NCBI GenBank assembly: GCA_025451145.1
Contig: JANWKX010000099.1
Location: 1-29,842 of the forward strand
Source: Vampirovibrionales bacterium
Lineage (GTDB): Bacteria; Cyanobacteriota; Vampirovibrionia; Vampirovibrionales; JAGQHJ01
DNA: 29,842 bases
Direction of reading: 5' to 3'
Shown here: positions 22,494-29,842 of the stretch, piece by piece
Layout of the letters: each line of letters starts with the position of its first letter
How positions within the stretch are numbered: position 1 is the stretch's first letter
Notes under the pieces: model-generated
Told to the model about the DNA's origin: nothing
Database searches by the model: none
The model's input: the letters and a program-made list of their open reading frames with translations, nothing else
Made by a program: the position numbers and the translations under genes

Positions 22494-23513
22494 TTAGTGA
22501 GCGCTTAACCATTGTGCGGCTTCCAGAGCATGATACGTCGTAATCATGTCTGCCCCAGCTCGTTTAACCCCAGTGAGCATCTCAAGAACGACTTTTTCTT
22601 CGTCAATCCACCCTTTTTCTGACGCTGCCTTAACCATGCTGTATTCACCAGACACGTTATAAGCCACAATGGGGATATTCACCAGATTTCGGGCGCTTTG
22701 CAGGATATCCAGATAGCTGAGAGCAGGCTTGATCATCAACATATCCATGCCTTCCAGAAGATCCTGCTCAATTTCATCCAGGGCTTCCCGCTTATTTCGG
22801 CAATCCATCTGGTAGGTCTTCCTGTCGCCAAAGCTGGGGGAAGACTGGGCGGCATCTCTAAACGGGGCATAGAGCGCGCTGGCGTACTTTGACGCGTGAG
22901 ATAAAATCGCCGTATCAGTCAATCCTGCTTCATCCAAGGCCCAACGAATGGCCTGAACCCGACCATCCATCATATCCGACGGGCACACAATGTCGGCACC
23001 TGCCTCAGCCTGAGAAACAGCCACCTGTGACAAGACTTCAATCGTCGGATCGTTGAGTATCTGCCCATCCAGGATGATTCCACAATGCCCGTGAGACGTG
23101 TACTCACAGAGACAGGTATCGGCCATCACAACCAAATCGTTCCCGAAGGTTTCCTTGATCTTGCGAATGGCTTGTTGTACCACCCCGTGAGACATCAAAG
23201 CGCTGGTTGCCTGAGAATCTTTTTCCTCAGGCACGCCAAAAAGCATAATGGCCTTAATCCCCAGTTTTAAAGCCGAATCAATCTCAATTAAGGCGTTATC
23301 AACCGATTGCTGAAAGATACCTGGCATCGACGGGATGGGCTGCCGCTGATTTCGGCCTTCCAGGATAAACAGGGGGTAAATCAAATCTTTGGGGGCGAGT
23401 TGGGTTTCAGCCACTAAGTGCCTTAAGGCTGGGGTTCTTCGGAGGCGTCTGAGGCGAACGGTAGGAAAACTCAAGGGAATTAATCTCCAACACTGAAACG
23501 GTATTGGACCCAT
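22494..23513 (-). CDS. hemB: Porphobilinogen synthase (delta-aminolevulinic acid dehydratase)
   Basis: Condenses two 5-aminolevulinate molecules to porphobilinogen in tetrapyrrole synthesis. Numbered from the ATG at 23513 (339 residues), the Schiff-base lysines are Lys209 (SHASKYASALYAPFRDA) and Lys262 (MLMIKPALSYLD). The metal-site cysteines Cys134, Cys136 and Cys144 (DTCLCEYTSHGHCG) indicate the zinc-dependent form rather than the magnesium form typical of photosynthetic lineages. In-frame starts at 23540 (TTG) and 23534 (ATG) would add seven to nine residues. I prefer 23513 because AGGCGG lies five bases upstream and the family start is closer. It lies 101 bases downstream of the CheA-like gene. 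Confidence 0.94.
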   Translation of the reverse strand: MGPIPFQCWRLIPLSFPTVRLRRLRRTPALRHLVAETQLAPKDLIYPLFILEGRNQRQPIPSMPGIFQQSVDNALIEIDSALKLGIKAIMLFGVPEEKDSQATSALMSHGVVQQAIRKIKETFGNDLVVMADTCLCEYTSHGHCGIILDGQILNDPTIEVLSQVAVSQAEAGADIVCPSDMMDGRVQAIRWALDEAGLTDTAILSHASKYASALYAPFRDAAQSSPSFGDRKTYQMDCRNKREALDEIEQDLLEGMDMLMIKPALSYLDILQSARNLVNIPIVAYNVSGEYSMVKAASEKGWIDEEKVVLEMLTGVKRAGADMITTYHALEAAQWLSAH

Positions 23514-23614
23514 TGTACCGCCTAAAAGCCTCATCTTCAAAGACAGGGTTAAAGCAGGCTAAAAGCGAGCTGGGCTATGGATATTCCTTTTTCATAAAAT
23601 CCGTTTAGAGGCTG

Positions 23615-24613
23615 CTATCCTGCCAAAGGCAGGGACACAATCGCTGAAGTCCCAACAGCAGCCATGGATTTGATGTCAAAGGATCCGTGCAACCGTTTGA
23701 TTTCAGATTGAATGATATGAAACCCAATGCCAAGGCCAGTTTGGACATTGCCAATGGAGTAGATGGATGTTTGTGCCACCGCACTGCTGGTCGGGTCATT
23801 CATGCTTTGACTAGTGGCGACATTCACCCTTGAAAGACTCCGTTTGTCGTCTTGAGCGGTCGACACAAGCCCTTGGCCGTCATCGGTGATGGTTAAAATC
23901 ACCTCATTTTCCCGAAGTTCCACCGTAAATTGAATGGTGCCGTAAGTCGGTTTATTGGCCCGCTGACGCTCAGGGATCGTCTCAATGCCGTGGTGAATGG
24001 CGTTTCGTAGCAGATGCGTCAATATGGTCTGAAGGCTGGTAACTAGGCTTTTGGGAATATCGACATTGGCCTGGATATCACTGACCACATGAACTTCTTT
24101 ATAGGTTGCTTTAGACACCTGCTTGATCCAAGGCGTGAAACTGTCCAGTAAAACCTCAATCGGGATTGTGCTTGAATCATCCGCTTCAAAATGACTTCTA
24201 TTCAAAATTTGATTGGCTGGATTATCCTTGCGGTGGAGCGATTCAATCACCCGGCTTAATTCCGGATAGTGTGGCTCAGGTGAACGGGGCTCTTCCGTGT
24301 CCTTTAACGAGCATGCCAATTGGTAATCATGTTCAATTTCATTCAGGCGGTTCAGGATCTCCACCTGAAATGCCATCGATTCAATATCGGAAACCTGTGA
24401 AAACAAATGCTCGATTTGGGTCACATACACTTCAAGATGGTTCATTTGAGGCATGTACCGGCACTGGTTTTTAAGGGAACAAGCCAGATCCAGAATGGGT
24501 TTAAGCAAATCGGTTCTGCCAGATGAAATCTTATATTCCTGAACCAGAAGTTCAAGCTGATTTTTGTCATCCCAGTAGGAATCTTCCGGGAAAGGTGAAA
24601 ACGCCTCTCGCAT
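23615..24613 (-). CDS. Orphan CheA-like ATPase-domain protein
   Basis: A 332-residue cytosolic protein. Residues 155-330 match the CheA-type HATPase: the N-box HLLRNAIHHGIETIPERQRA (200-219) with Asn204, TITDDGQGL (241-249), TGLGIGFHIIQSEIKRLHG (292-310) and the final VGTSAIVSLPL. The N-terminal 125 residues are helical and acidic (YVTQIEHLFSQV, VEILNRLNEIEHDYQL) but show no phospho-accepting H-x-x-K-G motif, so no HPt domain is evident. No CheW-like domain follows. No chemotaxis genes are nearby. It may regulate by ATP binding or phosphorylate another protein. GAGG lies seven bases before the ATG. Confidence 0.75.
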   Translation of the reverse strand: MREAFSPFPEDSYWDDKNQLELLVQEYKISSGRTDLLKPILDLACSLKNQCRYMPQMNHLEVYVTQIEHLFSQVSDIESMAFQVEILNRLNEIEHDYQLACSLKDTEEPRSPEPHYPELSRVIESLHRKDNPANQILNRSHFEADDSSTIPIEVLLDSFTPWIKQVSKATYKEVHVVSDIQANVDIPKSLVTSLQTILTHLLRNAIHHGIETIPERQRANKPTYGTIQFTVELRENEVILTITDDGQGLVSTAQDDKRSLSRVNVATSQSMNDPTSSAVAQTSIYSIGNVQTGLGIGFHIIQSEIKRLHGSFDIKSMAAVGTSAIVSLPLAG

Positions 24614-24742
24614 AGCATCGCCTCAGCAAATTGTCGCTGTCATGTTTATTATAGAAATCTTGCATCATCATTCCCTCCTACAAATGTTGTAGATCGCCTT
24701 AAAGTATTGAAAATCGAAGAAAAAGACCTCTAAAACGAACGG

Positions 24743-26242
24743 TTATGATTTCTCGGACAAGGTTTTGCTTTCGGCCCGAAAATACTCATGCCATCTCTGT
24801 GAGACTTTCTCCCGAGTGTCAGCGTCCATGATGATTTCATTGGGCCATTCTCTAGCGTAACCTTCTGTCGGCCACTTAATGGTGGCGTCAATCCCAAGCT
24901 TGCTTCCATAAGCCCACATAGGGGAGGCATGATCCAGGATATCCAACGGGCCATCGATCATCTGCGTATCCCGGCGAGGATCGGTGTTGTTGAAGACCCG
25001 CCAGGCCACATCCGAGAGGTTGTGAACATCGACGTCTTTATCCACAATTACCACGAACTTACTGAACATCATCTGACCAAAGCCCCAAACGCTGTTCATG
25101 ACTTTTTTGGCATGGCCTGGATAACGCTTATCAATGCTTAAGATGACGCAGTTATGGAAAACCCCTTCTGCCGGGAGATTCATATCCACCACTTCCGGGA
25201 TAAACAGCCGAAGCAGTGGCAAGAAAATTCGCTCCGTCGCTTTGCCCAGATAATAATCTTCCTGAGGCGGTTTGCCCACAATGGTGGTGCAATAGATGGG
25301 ATCTTTGCGATGAGTCATGGCCGTGATATGGAAAATCGGGAAGTCATCGGCCAGGCTATACACGCCGGTATGATCACCAAAGGGTCCTTCCCGTCTCAGC
25401 TCGCCCAGCTTGACATAGCCTTCCAGGATAATCTCGCTTTCGGCCGGAACTTCCATATCAATGGTTTTGCATTTCACCATCTTGACCGGTTCTCGGTGCA
25501 GAAATCCGGCGAAGATCATTTCATCAATCCCAGGCGGTAATGGCGCTGTGGCGCTATAGATGACATGAGGCGGCGCTCCCAAGGCCACGGCCACTTCGAT
25601 ACGATCCTTGCCAAGGCGCTTGGCGTTTTCATACAATCGATTGCCATCATGGTGCTTGTGCCAGTGCATCCCAGTTGAGTTGTTGGAATATTTTTGCAGT
25701 CTGTACATCCCGGCATTTCGCTCGCCGGTTTCCTGATCTTTGGTATACACCACCGGCATGGTGATAAAGGGACCTGCATCTTCTGGCCAACAGGTGATAA
25801 TGGGCAGTTTATCCAACATGGGTTCATCCGGATTGGTGATGACCACCTCCTGGCAAGGGGCGTTTCCTTTGATGAGGCGGGGCAAAAACTGATTTAACTC
25901 CGCCAGTTTCGGGAGCATCATCACTTTATCTAATAAAGAATGAGGCATCTGAGGTTTCACAAAATCCTGAATCCGCTGTTGAACCTCCTCAAAATGCTCA
26001 ATCCCTAGAGCCAACTTAATTCGCTCGTATGACCCTAGCGTATTGATGACCAGGGGCATCTGATTACCCTGAACATTGGAGAACCAGAGTCCTTTATTGG
26101 GGGCGCCTTGACCTTTACTCACCCTGTCGGTAATTTCGGCAATTTCCAAATCGGGCGAAACCGGGGCTGAAATCTCAACGAGTTCCTGATGCGATTTCAG
26201 TCGCTCCAGAAACTCGCGTAAACTATTTGGGGGGCTTGGCAT
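24743..26242 (-). CDS. ubiD: UbiD-family decarboxylase
   Basis: Prenylated-FMN-dependent non-oxidative decarboxylase of 499 residues. Family segments run throughout: SLREFLERLKSHQELVEI at the start, WFSNVQGNQMPLVINTLGSY, RLQKYSNNSTGMHWHKHHDG (the Arg/Asn/His cluster for cofactor and metal), AGFLHREPVKMV, ESEIILEGYV, and EGPFGDHTGVYS with the catalytic acid. The length matches UbiD (about 490). Quinone biosynthesis, removing the carboxylate of a polyprenyl-hydroxybenzoate or the futalosine-route naphthoate, is the likely role. The UbiX flavin prenyltransferase is not in the window. GGAG lies six bases before the ATG. Confidence 0.92.
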   Translation of the reverse strand: MPSPPNSLREFLERLKSHQELVEISAPVSPDLEIAEITDRVSKGQGAPNKGLWFSNVQGNQMPLVINTLGSYERIKLALGIEHFEEVQQRIQDFVKPQMPHSLLDKVMMLPKLAELNQFLPRLIKGNAPCQEVVITNPDEPMLDKLPIITCWPEDAGPFITMPVVYTKDQETGERNAGMYRLQKYSNNSTGMHWHKHHDGNRLYENAKRLGKDRIEVAVALGAPPHVIYSATAPLPPGIDEMIFAGFLHREPVKMVKCKTIDMEVPAESEIILEGYVKLGELRREGPFGDHTGVYSLADDFPIFHITAMTHRKDPIYCTTIVGKPPQEDYYLGKATERIFLPLLRLFIPEVVDMNLPAEGVFHNCVILSIDKRYPGHAKKVMNSVWGFGQMMFSKFVVIVDKDVDVHNLSDVAWRVFNNTDPRRDTQMIDGPLDILDHASPMWAYGSKLGIDATIKWPTEGYAREWPNEIIMDADTREKVSQRWHEYFRAESKTLSEKS

Positions 26243-26342
26243 AGCATTCTCCAGTGATTCTTTGAATCCGCTTAACCCATGATTATGGGGAAAAAGAATG
26301 CCGCTGACAAACGATCTTCTGAGTGATTGAATGCGTTAACGA

Positions 26343-26945
26343 TTAAAAGATGCTGCTAATTTTATTCATCAGGCGCTGGAAAATATTCGGAGATGAATTG
26401 CTGCCGGATGGCTTCGTAGGTGACGTTGTTTTTGGGGCAGCAGGTGTCGCGTTATCTACAGGCGTTGATACTCCTTGATATACAGGCTGTGGTGGGGCTT
26501 GATTGAAATCTCGAAGATGGAGAAATGAAGGCAATTCAAGTTGTTGTCCATTGCCTGCATAATAACTGCTGAGGCCACCATAATAGGAAGAACCACCATA
26601 TCCTTGCTCGGTAGGATAACCATAAGAGGTGCCTAAGCTACTCGTTGGCATCCCAGACGTCTCAGGCATATAAAAACCCGGAGTAAAATTAGTGGTATCC
26701 AGACCTAATGTAGAACCGTTGAGATTAAATCCTTCAAAATTCTGTGAACCGCTACCCGGAATTTGGCCTAATATGCTATCAAGACTACTCAGAGACCCAT
26801 TTAAGTAAGGATCAGCATTAGCCACTTGAGGATAAGTTGTGCCTAAATCTGTCGTTGTACCTGTTCCAACAGTACCGGTTTGGGTGTTTACCGTTGTCGT
26901 CGTTGGATTGACATTGGTATTTGATACATTACCAAGACCACTCAT
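26343..26945 (-). CDS. Low-complexity Ser/Thr/Gly/Tyr-rich protein, unknown function
   Basis: A 200-residue protein. Residues 1-40 are almost only N, T, V, G and S (NPTTTTVNTQTGTVGTGTTT). Residues 105-135 are rich in Gly, Tyr and Ser (YGYPTEQGYGGSSYYGG), followed by a Pro-rich linker (PAAPKTTSPTKPSGSNSS) and a short amphipathic C-terminal helix NIFQRLMNKISSIF. There is no signal peptide, cysteine or known fold, so it is predicted disordered, possibly condensate-forming or membrane-tethered through its tail. GGAG lies about ten bases before the ATG. It is divergent from the gene at 27297, with a near-palindrome between. Confidence 0.6.
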   Translation of the reverse strand: MSGLGNVSNTNVNPTTTTVNTQTGTVGTGTTTDLGTTYPQVANADPYLNGSLSSLDSILGQIPGSGSQNFEGFNLNGSTLGLDTTNFTPGFYMPETSGMPTSSLGTSYGYPTEQGYGGSSYYGGLSSYYAGNGQQLELPSFLHLRDFNQAPPQPVYQGVSTPVDNATPAAPKTTSPTKPSGSNSSPNIFQRLMNKISSIF

Positions 26946-27061
26946 TTCTTCTCTTCTCCGTTAATTCGCTCTTTCTCTACCAGTTGATTATCGAATTAAT
27001 GTCTTCTCTCTCAATATGTTTGATTTAATATAATAAAAAAAGATTGATCGATAAAATTGCC

Positions 27062-27085
27062 TTTTTAAGCCTTAAGGTTTAAAAA
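27062..27085. promoter_or_regulatory. 24-bp near-palindrome between divergent genes
   Basis: The 24 bases have arms TTTTTAAG and TTTAAAAA around a central CCTTAAGG and are self-complementary apart from one G/T pair on each side. The larger arms TTGCCTTTT (starting near 27057) and AAAAGGCAA (near 27110) enclose it, giving nested symmetry. The position between the starts at 26945 (minus) and 27297 (plus) suggests an operator. Otherwise the 351-base gap is AT-rich and without ORFs. Confidence 0.45.
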
Positions 27086-27296
27086 ATGTTTACATAACCT
27101 TGCTTTTAAAAGGCAAAATAGCGCTTTAACAGGAGCGCCTCATGCGATACTGTAAGTCTTAAGATTTGTAAAAATTGAATTTCTACCGCACTATTCATCC
27201 TTGATCAGTTTTCTTAATATTGAAAGTAAGAGACCATCTGAAAGATAGACAAACAGCAAGGCTTTTACATTAAAACTTATAGAATAGGAGATTTTA

Positions 27297-27767
27297 GTGA
27301 TGACAATCAACCCACTTGGCCCCCGATTCTCCGGTGGAACCGTAAACCGCATCAGAAATGAAGACGGTTTAAGAAGTAAGACGGATGAATCTTTCTGCCG
27401 TGATCTTCAGAAGGCATTAGATGCAGATCCGAGTATCAGCGACGATGTTGCAATTCAATTTAAATCTATTGAACCTGGGGCCCCATGGACTGGTGGATCC
27501 TATGAACAGTTAATTGAGATTAAAAAAGGGGAATCCACGCTGGCAAAATTAGCAAGAGAATATGGTGGTGGGTTACGAGACTTGCTCCATCCTCTCAGCG
27601 AACAGGGTGGCGATTCACGGCTTTTGAACTTAGAGCGCTCATCTTTTATCAAGGCAATTTGTGATGCTGCCCGTGCTGTAAGCGGGAATAAGCCTGCTAA
27701 GATACCCAATAAGTTTCTGCATCCGGATGATTGTCATAGCGGCGGTCCTGTTGAATACCTCACTTAA
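27297..27767 (+). CDS. Uncharacterised 156-residue protein
   Basis: I do not recognise a family. Starts GTG (27297) and ATG (27300) are adjacent, and AGGAG at 27286-27290 suits either. The protein begins NPLGPRFSGGTVNRI, then a mixed charged region with DESFCRDLQKALDADPSISDDVAIQF, a glycine-containing segment (KLAREYGGGLRDLLHPLSEQGG) and SSFIKAICDAARAVSGNKPAK. It looks like a compact soluble domain with two cysteines plus one near the C-terminus (DDCHSGGP). No signal peptide or transmembrane segment. It is divergent from the low-complexity protein and may share its regulation. Confidence 0.6.
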   Translation: MMTINPLGPRFSGGTVNRIRNEDGLRSKTDESFCRDLQKALDADPSISDDVAIQFKSIEPGAPWTGGSYEQLIEIKKGESTLAKLAREYGGGLRDLLHPLSEQGGDSRLLNLERSSFIKAICDAARAVSGNKPAKIPNKFLHPDDCHSGGPVEYLT

Positions 27768-27935
27768 TCCTTTTGGCTTTACCAAACGATAGTTTTACTT
27801 CACAAAAATAAACTCCCTTGAGAGTCCTTTAAGACTTTTATTAATAGACGCTAAGGGATTACTCAAATCGTTGTATGAAGGTCAAGCCTCAGGCATGTGG
27901 ATGTTTGAATTCCGTTTGTCTAAACTTAAGAAGAA

Positions 27936-27981
27936 GAGTAGGGCACTCTCTTACATCATAGGAGAGCGCTCTATTCTTTTT
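27936..27981 (+). terminator. Imperfect terminator downstream of the 27297 gene
   Basis: A 15-bp stem (27936-27950 with 27962-27976; two G-T pairs and one mismatch) has an 11-base loop and is followed by TTTTT. A/T pairing extends it further. It lies 170 bases past the stop of the preceding gene, so a long untranslated tail or a separate RNA is implied. Confidence 0.55.
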
Positions 27982-28247
27982 ACAAATTGCTCATCTGCGA
28001 AAGCATTCAACAGGCTAGTGTAATCACCATCGGTTCACCTCCAAATTGGATAAATGACTATTTACAAACTGGAAATGAGTTTCAGAGAAATGTAAACTTT
28101 TGTAAAAGTCTCTTTTATAAGGGCTTGCACCGAAATGATTTCGATCTAATATACTACTATCAACAGTTAGTAATACGAACTGAATTGATACTCAAATTTA
28201 AAGTTTTGGTTAGATTTTTCCCCCTCACTCCCAACCTAAAATAATTT
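27982..28247. other. Stretch between two terminators, no supported gene
   Basis: Only a TTG-initiated 85-codon frame (27987-28244) without ribosome site or protein-like composition lies here. A second terminator follows immediately, so an unidentified plus-strand transcript may end at 28276. Confidence 0.3.
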
Positions 28248-28276
28248 ACCCTCTCGTTTTTAGAGAGGGTTTTTTT
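28248..28276 (+). terminator. Intrinsic terminator before the rpsF region
   Basis: ACCCTCTC (28248-28255) and GAGAGGGT (28263-28270) with a 7-base loop are followed by a seven-base T-run. Strong, plus strand. It isolates rpsF-ssb-rpsR from upstream transcription. Confidence 0.88.
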
Positions 28277-28312
28277 TAGGAAAATAAGCTCATTATCCTA
28301 TTTCAAAGAGAA

Positions 28313-28535
28313 TTGGGGCCTGAGGCAAAGCCCCAAAATGAAAAAGGGCGGGGTTGACCCGGGAACGTCCCCAACACAACATGAAAGATGATGAATGCCC
28401 TACTCTATTTTTGAGTAACGCAGAAGGCTCTGAATCCGGGGAAATACAGTGCCATCTCTCCTAAACCAGCCCCCTTTTCTTCTGATTTTTTTGGTGTTAG
28501 AGTGTAATACTTCAATGAAATGACAATGTGTACCG
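28313..28535 (+). promoter_or_regulatory. rpsF upstream region with stable hairpins
   Basis: TTGGGGC (28313-28319) pairs with GCCCCAA (28330-28336). GC-rich GGGCGGGG/CCCGGG/CCCC segments follow, then CAGA-AGGC-TCTG next to AATCCGGGG. Leaders of rpsF often carry an S6:S18-binding structure with an exposed CCG. This region could hold such an autoregulatory element, but I cannot confirm the fold. No clear promoter hexamers were recognised. Confidence 0.3.
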
Positions 28536-28548
28536 TGGAGGTTAACGC

Positions 28549-28968
28549 TTGAATACTTACGAAGTTCTGATTGTTTTTAAGCCTATTCTGGATGTTGAAA
28601 ATGTTGACGCCATCCTGAATCATTTCCAAAAATCGGTCGTAGAAGCCAATCAGGGCGAAGTTGCCGAGATTGACAAGATTGGTCGTAAACGCTTGGCGTA
28701 TGAAATTCGCAAATTCAAGGACGGGTTTCTCACCTTGTTTTTGTTGAAAATGCCTCCCGAAAAGGTGTTGGATTTTAAACGGGCTTGCCAGCTCAATGAA
28801 GATATTCTTCGCGTCACCATGATGAAGCAAGATAAATTGCCCACGAAAGGGGTCTTAAACGAAGAGCCTCCTGTAAGACGCGATGGACGTGACGATGGCA
28901 GACGCGGTGGCGGTGGCAGAAGAGAATTCGCGCCACGCCGTGAACATGCCACAAGCCGTGAAGGCTAA
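28549..28968 (+). CDS. rpsF: 30S ribosomal protein S6
   Basis: Small-subunit protein that pairs with S18 on the central domain of 16S rRNA. The 139-residue protein starts at a TTG with a strong GGAGGT six bases upstream. MNTYEVLIVFKPILDVENVD, the central IDKIGRKRLAYEIRKFKDGF and VLDFKRACQLNEDILRVTM cover the ferredoxin-like S6 fold (about residues 1-96). Residues 110-139 are an Arg/Gly-rich tail (RRDGRDDGRRGGGGRRE), where many bacteria have none or an acidic one. First gene of rpsF-ssb-rpsR. Confidence 0.95.
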   Translation: MNTYEVLIVFKPILDVENVDAILNHFQKSVVEANQGEVAEIDKIGRKRLAYEIRKFKDGFLTLFLLKMPPEKVLDFKRACQLNEDILRVTMMKQDKLPTKGVLNEEPPVRRDGRDDGRRGGGGRREFAPRREHATSREG

Positions 28969-29011
28969 TCAACCGATAAAGCCTCTCGCATTTTAGAAAG
29001 GAGATAGACGG

Positions 29012-29515
29012 ATGTCCTTGGCCAAAGCCATATTGTCAGGCGTTATTGTCAGTGAACCTGAAAAACGGTTTACCCCCAATAATCATGCCGTGACCAATTT
29101 CACCATACAAGTTGCTCCTGCCTCTAAAAATGAATCACCGGCCTACGTTCGGGTGACATGCTGGCGTAATTTGGCGGATATCACCGCAGAGTCCTTGCAT
29201 AAAGGAAACGAAGTGGTGGTCGAAGGCAAGCTCCAGATTAACCAATATGAGGCCTCCGGTGTCTCCAAGCGGGCTTATGAGATTGACGCCACCAATGTTT
29301 ACGTCGGACAGATGCATGCTTTGGAAGCCCCTGCGGGATCCTTTGACGGGCAACAGCAATCTGCCCCTGCCAAACGGGATAATGCCTACGCAACCCCTCC
29401 GATGCAGCAACAATCACATCAAGCTGAGCCTTCAACGGGCCTGGCTTCAGTCGGCGCATCCAAAGAAGCCTTTCTCCAGGATGAATTTTTGACAGAAGAT
29501 GATATTCCGTTTTAA
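29012..29515 (+). CDS. ssb: Single-stranded DNA-binding protein
   Basis: Coats single-stranded DNA in replication and repair, normally as a tetramer. The 167-residue protein has an OB fold at residues 1-105 (AILSGVIVSEPEKRFTPNNH, AYVRVTCWRNLADITAESLH, KGNEVVVEGKLQINQYEASG), a Gln/Ala/Pro-rich flexible linker, and the acidic C-terminal tip DDIPF that recruits partner proteins. AAGGAGAT precedes the ATG. It lies 43 bases after rpsF in the common rpsF-ssb-rpsR arrangement. Lacking the usual W-x-x-x-W spacing of E. coli SSB is normal outside proteobacteria. Confidence 0.95.
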   Translation: MSLAKAILSGVIVSEPEKRFTPNNHAVTNFTIQVAPASKNESPAYVRVTCWRNLADITAESLHKGNEVVVEGKLQINQYEASGVSKRAYEIDATNVYVGQMHALEAPAGSFDGQQQSAPAKRDNAYATPPMQQQSHQAEPSTGLASVGASKEAFLQDEFLTEDDIPF

Positions 29516-29559
29516 GATAATAAACCAAAGACAATAGACAAAATGAGGTTCAACTATCG

Positions 29560-29790
29560 ATGGCACTAGACAATAGCCGGACACGTAAGAAAGTATGTAA
29601 TTTCTGTGCAGATAACGTGGTCAATATTGATTTCACGGAAGCCAACAAAATGCGACGTTATTTGACAGAGCGCGGCAAAATTTTGCCTCGTCGGATCACC
29701 GGAACCTGTGCTGCCCACCAAAGAATGCTGGCATCTCGGGTTAAAACCTCACGCCAAGCTGGGTTGATCCCCTACGTTATTTCCGGTTAA
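29560..29790 (+). CDS. rpsR: 30S ribosomal protein S18
   Basis: Partner of S6 on the 30S platform. The 76-residue protein carries a zinc-binding set Cys13, Cys16 (CNFC), Cys50 and His53 (GTCAAHQ), so it is the C+ form. The conserved core includes DFTEANKMRRYLTERGKILP and RRITGTCAAHQRMLASRVKTSRQAGLIPY-type sequence. GAGGTT lies about ten bases before the ATG, 44 bases after ssb. The final 52 bases of the window contain no further supported gene; rplI would often follow. Confidence 0.96.
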   Translation: MALDNSRTRKKVCNFCADNVVNIDFTEANKMRRYLTERGKILPRRITGTCAAHQRMLASRVKTSRQAGLIPYVISG

Positions 29791-29842
29791 GCTTTATATA
29801 AAACTTCAAATTTTCTAAAAGAGGGCCTTTATTACACAATAA

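Noticed and set aside
27987..28244. 85-codon plus-strand ORF ending just before a terminator
   Set aside because: TTG start six bases after a terminator T-run, no Shine-Dalgarno and non-protein-like composition. Kept only as a note on a possible RNA.
1..29842. tRNA genes, rRNA genes or CRISPR arrays
   Set aside because: No T-loop GGTTCGA-type context with cloverleaf pairing, no rRNA-like sequence and no regularly spaced direct repeats were found by eye.

Overview
The window is a gene-dense, chromosomal, core-genome stretch from a bacterium of moderate GC. Shine-Dalgarno sites are good, and TTG starts occur on secY and rpsF. Several proteins read as cyanobacterial-type: IF-1 contains LPNAMFRVEL and ends GRITYRMK, and L36 contains VKRICEKCKVIRRRGRV. 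No photosynthesis gene is seen, and there are heterotroph markers (a FruK-type kinase and a GlgC with proteobacterial-like signatures). My best guess is a non-photosynthetic relative of Cyanobacteria (Vampirovibrionia/Melainabacteria-like). This is inferred from protein flavour only.

Layout, left to right. 1-734: N-terminal part of an MFS exporter (minus), running off the window. 861-2663: aldo/keto reductase and metallo-beta-lactamase hydrolase, convergent with no gap. 2664-3780: a miniature inverted-repeat element, an orphan ribbon-helix-helix regulator and a cluster of hairpins. 3781-4128: a small secreted His/Arg-rich protein with a strong terminator. 4216-6911 (minus): rpsB-tsf-pyrH. 7111-7344: possible plus-strand small RNA. 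7456-11938 (minus): the distal spc operon, rpsE-rpmD-rplO-secY-adk-map-infA-rpmJ, missing rplR before it and rpsM/rpsK/rpoA/rplQ after it. 12170-12373: a second miniature element of a different family. 12496-13619: mtnP and yggT. 13616-14164 (minus): an unknown protein with three CxxC pairs. 14585-17515: citrate synthase and a carboxy-terminal processing protease. 17531-19873 (minus): a histidine kinase with a degenerate receiver and an unknown protein. 20190-22372: FruK-type kinase convergent with glgC. 22494-26242 (minus): ubiD, an orphan CheA-like ATPase and hemB. 26343-27767: a low-complexity protein divergent from a second unknown protein, with a near-palindrome between them. 28549-29790: rpsF-ssb-rpsR.

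How the genes work together. The translation blocks supply ribosomal proteins S2, S5, S6, S18, L15, L30 and L36, with EF-Ts, IF-1, methionine aminopeptidase, the SecY channel, adenylate kinase and UMP kinase. Metabolic genes cover citrate synthesis, methylthioadenosine salvage, fructose-1-phosphate use, glycogen precursor synthesis, the tetrapyrrole pathway and quinone-type decarboxylation.

The most notable items are two unrelated miniature elements with target-site duplications, a Cra/LacI-like palindrome upstream of the FruK-type gene, and the amputated spc operon. Others are the CheA-like ATPase without a phosphotransfer or CheW domain, and the divergent pair of unknown genes. No complete unfamiliar multi-gene system (defence island, biosynthetic cluster, CRISPR) is evident.
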